A stretch of DNA of 25,290 bases, taken from positions 1-25,290 of the forward strand of contig CAJMNR010000048.1 of the NCBI GenBank assembly GCA_905214875.1, in the 5' to 3' direction. The notes beneath the pieces were generated by a model. That model was not told the DNA's origin. It did not search any database and saw nothing but the letters and a program-made list of their open reading frames with translations. Below, one piece after another: positions 22,350 to 25,290 of the stretch. Positions within the stretch are counted from its first letter, which is position 1. Each line of letters begins with the position of its first letter. Source of the DNA: an uncultured bacterium (GTDB lineage: Bacteria; Bacillota; Clostridia; Lachnospirales; Lachnospiraceae). The translations under genes and the position numbers were made by a program.

Positions 22350-24227
22350 CTATTGATTCTTAATATTATCTCTTGTCGTTTCAAACTGTTCTTTTACCTG
22401 GTCGATAACTGGAAGCATAGACTCATAAAGATATTTTGAATAATCATATGTTTTACGTGTATCATCATACACATTATCTGTCTTAGCATATATATCATTT
22501 AACTTTGATCCAAGATTTGCACTTACAATACCATCTACGAGCTCATAACTATCCATATCTAGTACTTTTTCATTGAGCTCACTTAACTTACTTCCTAAAC
22601 GTTTTGCCTTGCTATTCTGACAATTTCCTTGTACTGCATTCTGAATCAAGTCATAGCAAAGATTTACTGCTTCTTTGGAGTATTTCTTCATATTTGTCAG
22701 TTGCTCAATCATCTCTTCTACAATATCAAGTACCTGCTGTTTGTCTTCTGTAATCTTTGGAATACTGTCTATTAATGCCTTTATGTCATATTCTTTCGTA
22801 CAGTATCCATCAATTGCTTCCTGTAATGTCATTACCTTGGTTCCTTCAATCAAGGCACCACCTTCTGTTGCATTGATTACAGTATACCCCTCTTCTAATG
22901 CTCGAATATGTTCTACATACCAATCAATATAGAATTTGAAATCGTGTCTTGTTTCCACAATTCCGCCATCATTTGCTTTTACTTTGATTCGATCTTCATC
23001 ATCAGGAATGATTAATTCATTTCCTTTTTCTGCGGCAAATGCATGGGTATGGTTACCATAAATACACAAATCCTGTCCAATTAAAATGATATTCTTAAAT
23101 CCAACTGCTGTTAATGCCCCAAATGCTGCAGTTGCAACACTTCCGCCAATTACTAGCTCATCTTGCTCTAAATCCAGTCTGTCTACTACTTTTCTCGTAA
23201 AACCATTTGGAATAACAAACAACTTCTTACCTTTATGTTTGTCTAAGATTTTACGATTTGCTTCTGGAATACATAGTAATGGTACTTCCTCACTAATTGG
23301 ATTCTCATAGTTTGCAAGTGATTTATTGGCATCAATCGTACAGGAAAGATCCGGTGTAATACCATGTTCAAATAAGGAATTCAACGCACGGTCTACAGCC
23401 ACAATCAAAGCTCTTCCCTTCACTTGCTTTAACAGTTCGATGTTCTTATCCAAGGAAGGTCCAGCTGCAACTAGAATTACTGGCATTTCTGTAGGTATTA
23501 CATCTTTTATCTTGGAAAACTGATAATTTCCTACTAAATACTGCATATTGGATACAATGTTAATGTTTGCTGATTTACTTAGAATTTGTACCGTATTCAT
23601 GTCAAGACGTACATCTGAGCTAACCTTCTTGATCTTCTCTAGCATAAGTTTATACTCATATGGAAATACCTCTGTATAGAAAGGCGTTGTTACTAATAGT
23701 TGATAAGCGATTGTATTCCATCCTAGTATACTTCTTAACACGTCTCGGTAATTTGTTAACTCATTTGTACCAATGGTGATACAAACATTTTTACAAGCAA
23801 ATATATCAGAAAGATCACAGAAATATAGTGTATGAATCAAGATTTTCACACTTGGTTCATATACCATGATTACCGTATCTTCTGAGAAACGTTGAATTAG
23901 TTCTCGTGCAAATGTACCTGTTCCCAATCCAAAGAGTTCGATTATGGAATAATATCTGTTAGCATCAAACTGTTCCACCCATCTTGCAGCTTCATAGCTA
24001 GGATTAAAAGCACTGTTAAACCGATAAATGTCGTTCCCTTTTTGTAGAAATAATACTGCCTCTCCGTTATTGGCTCTAGCATATTCAAGTTCAATCTCTT
24101 CTTTTATTTTTTTTTCATCTATGTTTTCTAAATCTGTAATCTCTTCCCCAAAAAACTCTTGTAATTCTTCATATAAGTATAAATGATTTTCCTTAATGAC
24201 CTTTAAATTCTTTTTAAAATAGTCCAT
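22350..24227 (-). CDS. Maf/DUF115 family flagellin glycosyltransferase candidate
   Basis: A 625-residue protein of the MptE-like/DUF115 (motility-associated factor, Maf) family. The DUF115 core begins near 245 with VAAGPSLDKN (253-262) and continues through IVAVDRALNSLFEHGITPD (275-293) and GGSVATAAFGAL (361-372) to LIGQDLCIYG (382-391). The N-terminal part has a Rossmann-like ELFGLGTGTF (97-106). In Campylobacter, Aeromonas and related bacteria Maf proteins move CMP-nonulosonic acids onto Ser/Thr of flagellin. The neighbours fit exactly: flagellin upstream and CMP-nonulosonate synthesis genes downstream. The ribosome binding site AGGAGG overlaps the TAG stop of the preceding small gene, suggesting translational coupling. 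The function is strongly suggested by context, but the acceptor and sugar are inferred. Confidence 0.87.
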   Translation of the reverse strand: MDYFKKNLKVIKENHLYLYEELQEFFGEEITDLENIDEKKIKEEIELEYARANNGEAVLFLQKGNDIYRFNSAFNPSYEAARWVEQFDANRYYSIIELFGLGTGTFARELIQRFSEDTVIMVYEPSVKILIHTLYFCDLSDIFACKNVCITIGTNELTNYRDVLRSILGWNTIAYQLLVTTPFYTEVFPYEYKLMLEKIKKVSSDVRLDMNTVQILSKSANINIVSNMQYLVGNYQFSKIKDVIPTEMPVILVAAGPSLDKNIELLKQVKGRALIVAVDRALNSLFEHGITPDLSCTIDANKSLANYENPISEEVPLLCIPEANRKILDKHKGKKLFVIPNGFTRKVVDRLDLEQDELVIGGSVATAAFGALTAVGFKNIILIGQDLCIYGNHTHAFAAEKGNELIIPDDEDRIKVKANDGGIVETRHDFKFYIDWYVEHIRALEEGYTVINATEGGALIEGTKVMTLQEAIDGYCTKEYDIKALIDSIPKITEDKQQVLDIVEEMIEQLTNMKKYSKEAVNLCYDLIQNAVQGNCQNSKAKRLGSKLSELNEKVLDMDSYELVDGIVSANLGSKLNDIYAKTDNVYDDTRKTYDYSKYLYESMLPVIDQVKEQFETTRDNIKNQ

Positions 24228-24236
24228 GTTATCCTC

Positions 24237-24536
24237 CTAGCCTGCCAGTCCTTCCAGTAATGGTCTTACCACATGCACTAATTCATCTGCAATTAATATG
24301 GTATCCTTATTCTGCATTGCTTCCATGGCTCCCATAAGTCCCTGATTTATTAGTGCAATTACTTCTTCCTGCTTTTCATTTTTCCCTTCTGTTTGTAACA
24401 GATTCATCAACGAAAGTATATCCGAAAATAAAGGATTCAGCTTTTCGTATGCCTCAGCATCCTTTCTCTGATAAAACAATGCAGCTGTGTCCTCTATATC
24501 AATAGACAGTCTTTCTAAATAACCTTCACTTTTCAT
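24237..24536 (-). CDS. small all-helical protein of unknown function in the flagellin glycosylation operon
   Basis: A 99-residue acidic protein that I do not recognise. It is predicted to be nearly all alpha-helical, with three or four amphipathic helices, no cysteine, no signal peptide and no membrane segment. AAGGAG lies before the ATG, so it is a real gene. Its stop codon overlaps the ribosome binding site of the Maf-like gene, so the two are made together. Size, helicity and place beside flagellin recall flagellar export chaperones such as FliS or FliT, but no motif proves this. It could be a chaperone or a partner that presents flagellin to the glycosyltransferase. Confidence 0.8.
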   Translation of the reverse strand: MKSEGYLERLSIDIEDTAALFYQRKDAEAYEKLNPLFSDILSLMNLLQTEGKNEKQEEVIALINQGLMGAMEAMQNKDTILIADELVHVVRPLLEGLAG

Positions 24537-24608
24537 ATATTCTCCTTCTATATCTAAATTCCCTATATATTAAATTTTTATCTTCTATCTTTGTATCGAC
24601 CTTTTTCC

Positions 24609-24690
24609 CCTTTGTAAGTAATACAAAGGCACAAGATAAATATCTAATATTGACATTATATCATATATTTCTACATATTTGTATATCGTC
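24609..24690 (-). promoter_or_regulatory. promoter and leader of the glycosylation operon
   Basis: On the minus strand GACGATAT (24683-24690) matches 7 of 8 bases of the sigma-D -10 GCCGATAT. A TAAA lies upstream, but at 13 bp rather than 15. Further along TGATATAAT (rightmost base about 24665) is a perfect extended -10 for sigma-A. The leader also holds an 8-bp hairpin (24609-24616 with 24622-24629). Which promoter is used cannot be decided here. Confidence 0.4.
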
Positions 24691-24771
24691 TACCTTTTAA
24701 TAATTTATTATATTCTAACGTCAAATCCTGTCAGCGTTTGGGAAGTTCTTGCAGATAACTTTCTATGAACT

Positions 24772-24798
24772 AAAAAAGGCTGACAAAATGTCAGCCTT
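24772..24798 (-). terminator. rho-independent terminator after flagellin
   Basis: A 10-bp perfect stem (24776-24785 with 24789-24798, AAGGCTGACA against TGTCAGCCTT) with a 3-nt loop and a six-base U-run on the minus strand, 27 bp after the flagellin stop. It isolates the highly expressed flagellin gene from the operon that follows. Confidence 0.9.
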
Positions 24799-24825
24799 AT
24801 ACAATATGCTATTACTAGCAACAAA

Positions 24826-25290
24826 CTATCTAAGTAAGGATAATACACCTTGAGTTTGTTGGTTAGCTTGAGATAACATAGATTGAGCAGCTTGTTGAAG
24901 AATGTTGTTTTTAGAGTATTTAACCATTTCTTCAGCCATATCTACGTCACGGATACGAGATTCTGCAGATGTTAAGTTTTCTGCGATGTTATCTGTATTA
25001 GCGATTGTATGCTCTAATCTGTTTTGAACTGCACCTAATTTAGATCTTTGTGTGGAAACTGCGCAAAGAGCTTTATCAAGTGTTGAAAGTGCGTTTGTTG
25101 CATCTGTGTGGTTGCTAAGTTTAGCAGAGAAACCACTTAAACCTAATGCTTTAGCACCCATGTCTCCGATGTTGAAGCTGATTGCTTGACCTTTGTTAGC
25201 ACCAACTTGAAGTTTAAGGCTGTTTGTAGATAAAGCACCAGAAAGTAATTTTTTACCGTTGAATTCAGTATCTGTAGAGATACGAGTGAT
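24826..25290 (-). CDS. hag: flagellin, C-terminal part (5' end beyond window)
   Basis: The frame is open to the window edge and gives the last 154 residues. It begins ITRISTDTEFNGKKLLSG, the conserved segment after the N-terminal D0/D1 helices. It ends with the flagellin C-terminal domain: ALSTLDKALCAVSTQRSKLG, then NRLEHTIANTDNIAENL, AESRIRDVDMAEEMVK and QANQQTQGVLSLLR. Flagellin polymerises into the external filament. The variable centre is very short, so the whole protein should be about 260-280 residues, like other small clostridial flagellins. A cysteine in DKALCAVS is unusual, as flagellins mostly lack Cys. The adjacent Maf and nonulosonate genes suggest it is glycosylated. An internal ATG at 25161 is not the start, because the flagellin frame continues upstream of it. 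Confidence 0.95.
   Translation of the reverse strand: MTRISTDTEFNGKKLLSGALSTNSLKLQVGANKGQAISFNIGDMGAKALGLSGFSAKLSNHTDATNALSTLDKALCAVSTQRSKLGAVQNRLEHTIANTDNIAENLTSAESRIRDVDMAEEMVKYSKNNILQQAAQSMLSQANQQTQGVLSLLR

Noticed and set aside
24826..25161. 111-residue flagellin-like protein starting at the ATG at 25161
   Set aside because: The same frame continues without a stop to the window edge and encodes conserved flagellin sequence upstream, so this ATG is internal.

Overview
The window looks like the chromosome of an anaerobic, motile, low-GC Gram-positive of the Clostridia, most likely a Lachnospiraceae member near Lachnoclostridium phytofermentans. This is inferred from protein character, strong AGGAGG-type ribosome binding sites, AT-rich promoters, flagellin and soluble chemoreceptor genes, and the HprK/Crh-like/antiterminator style of sugar regulation. 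Nearly all genes lie on the minus strand; only pyrG and tcdA are on the plus strand. I see no tRNA, rRNA, CRISPR array, transposase or phage gene.

Right to left, the order of minus-strand transcription, the window opens inside a flagellin gene (24826-25290, N-terminus cut off). A terminator follows, then a four-gene run: a small helical protein, a Maf/DUF115 putative flagellin glycosyltransferase, a CMP-nonulosonate synthetase fused to a HAD phosphatase domain, and a NeuB-type synthase fused to SAF and cupin domains. Together they look like a compact flagellin glycosylation pathway and are the most interesting part of the window. Next come a divergent lspA with a family 2 glycosyltransferase-TPR gene, a degV fatty-acid binding protein gene, and a glucose-type PTS permease (ptsG). 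The ptsG leader carries a BglG/SacY-type RAT site overlapping a terminator, and the matching antiterminator gene lies immediately downstream of ptsG.

The middle holds a soluble CZB-type (zinc-binding) chemoreceptor, a convergent tcdA with a shared bidirectional terminator, and pyrG (CTP synthase) divergent from ftsH across a 564-bp intergenic region containing promoters and hairpins. ftsH is followed by a 16-bp intergenic hairpin and uvrC.

The left end is a carbon-control and envelope cluster: hprK, glk, murB, rapZ, whiA and an HPr-like gene. The HPr-like protein has Glu instead of His at position 15 but keeps Ser46, so it is Crh-like: a substrate for HprK but not for EI. The yvcK/glmR gene usually found between rapZ and whiA is absent. 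HprK, glucokinase, the Crh-like protein and the RAT-controlled ptsG about 10 kb away suggest that much of this window concerns glucose uptake and carbon catabolite control.

Several starts were moved from the longest open frame to codons with a proper ribosome binding site (hprK, uvrC, tcdA, the chemoreceptor, the glycosyltransferase, the CMP-sugar synthetase).
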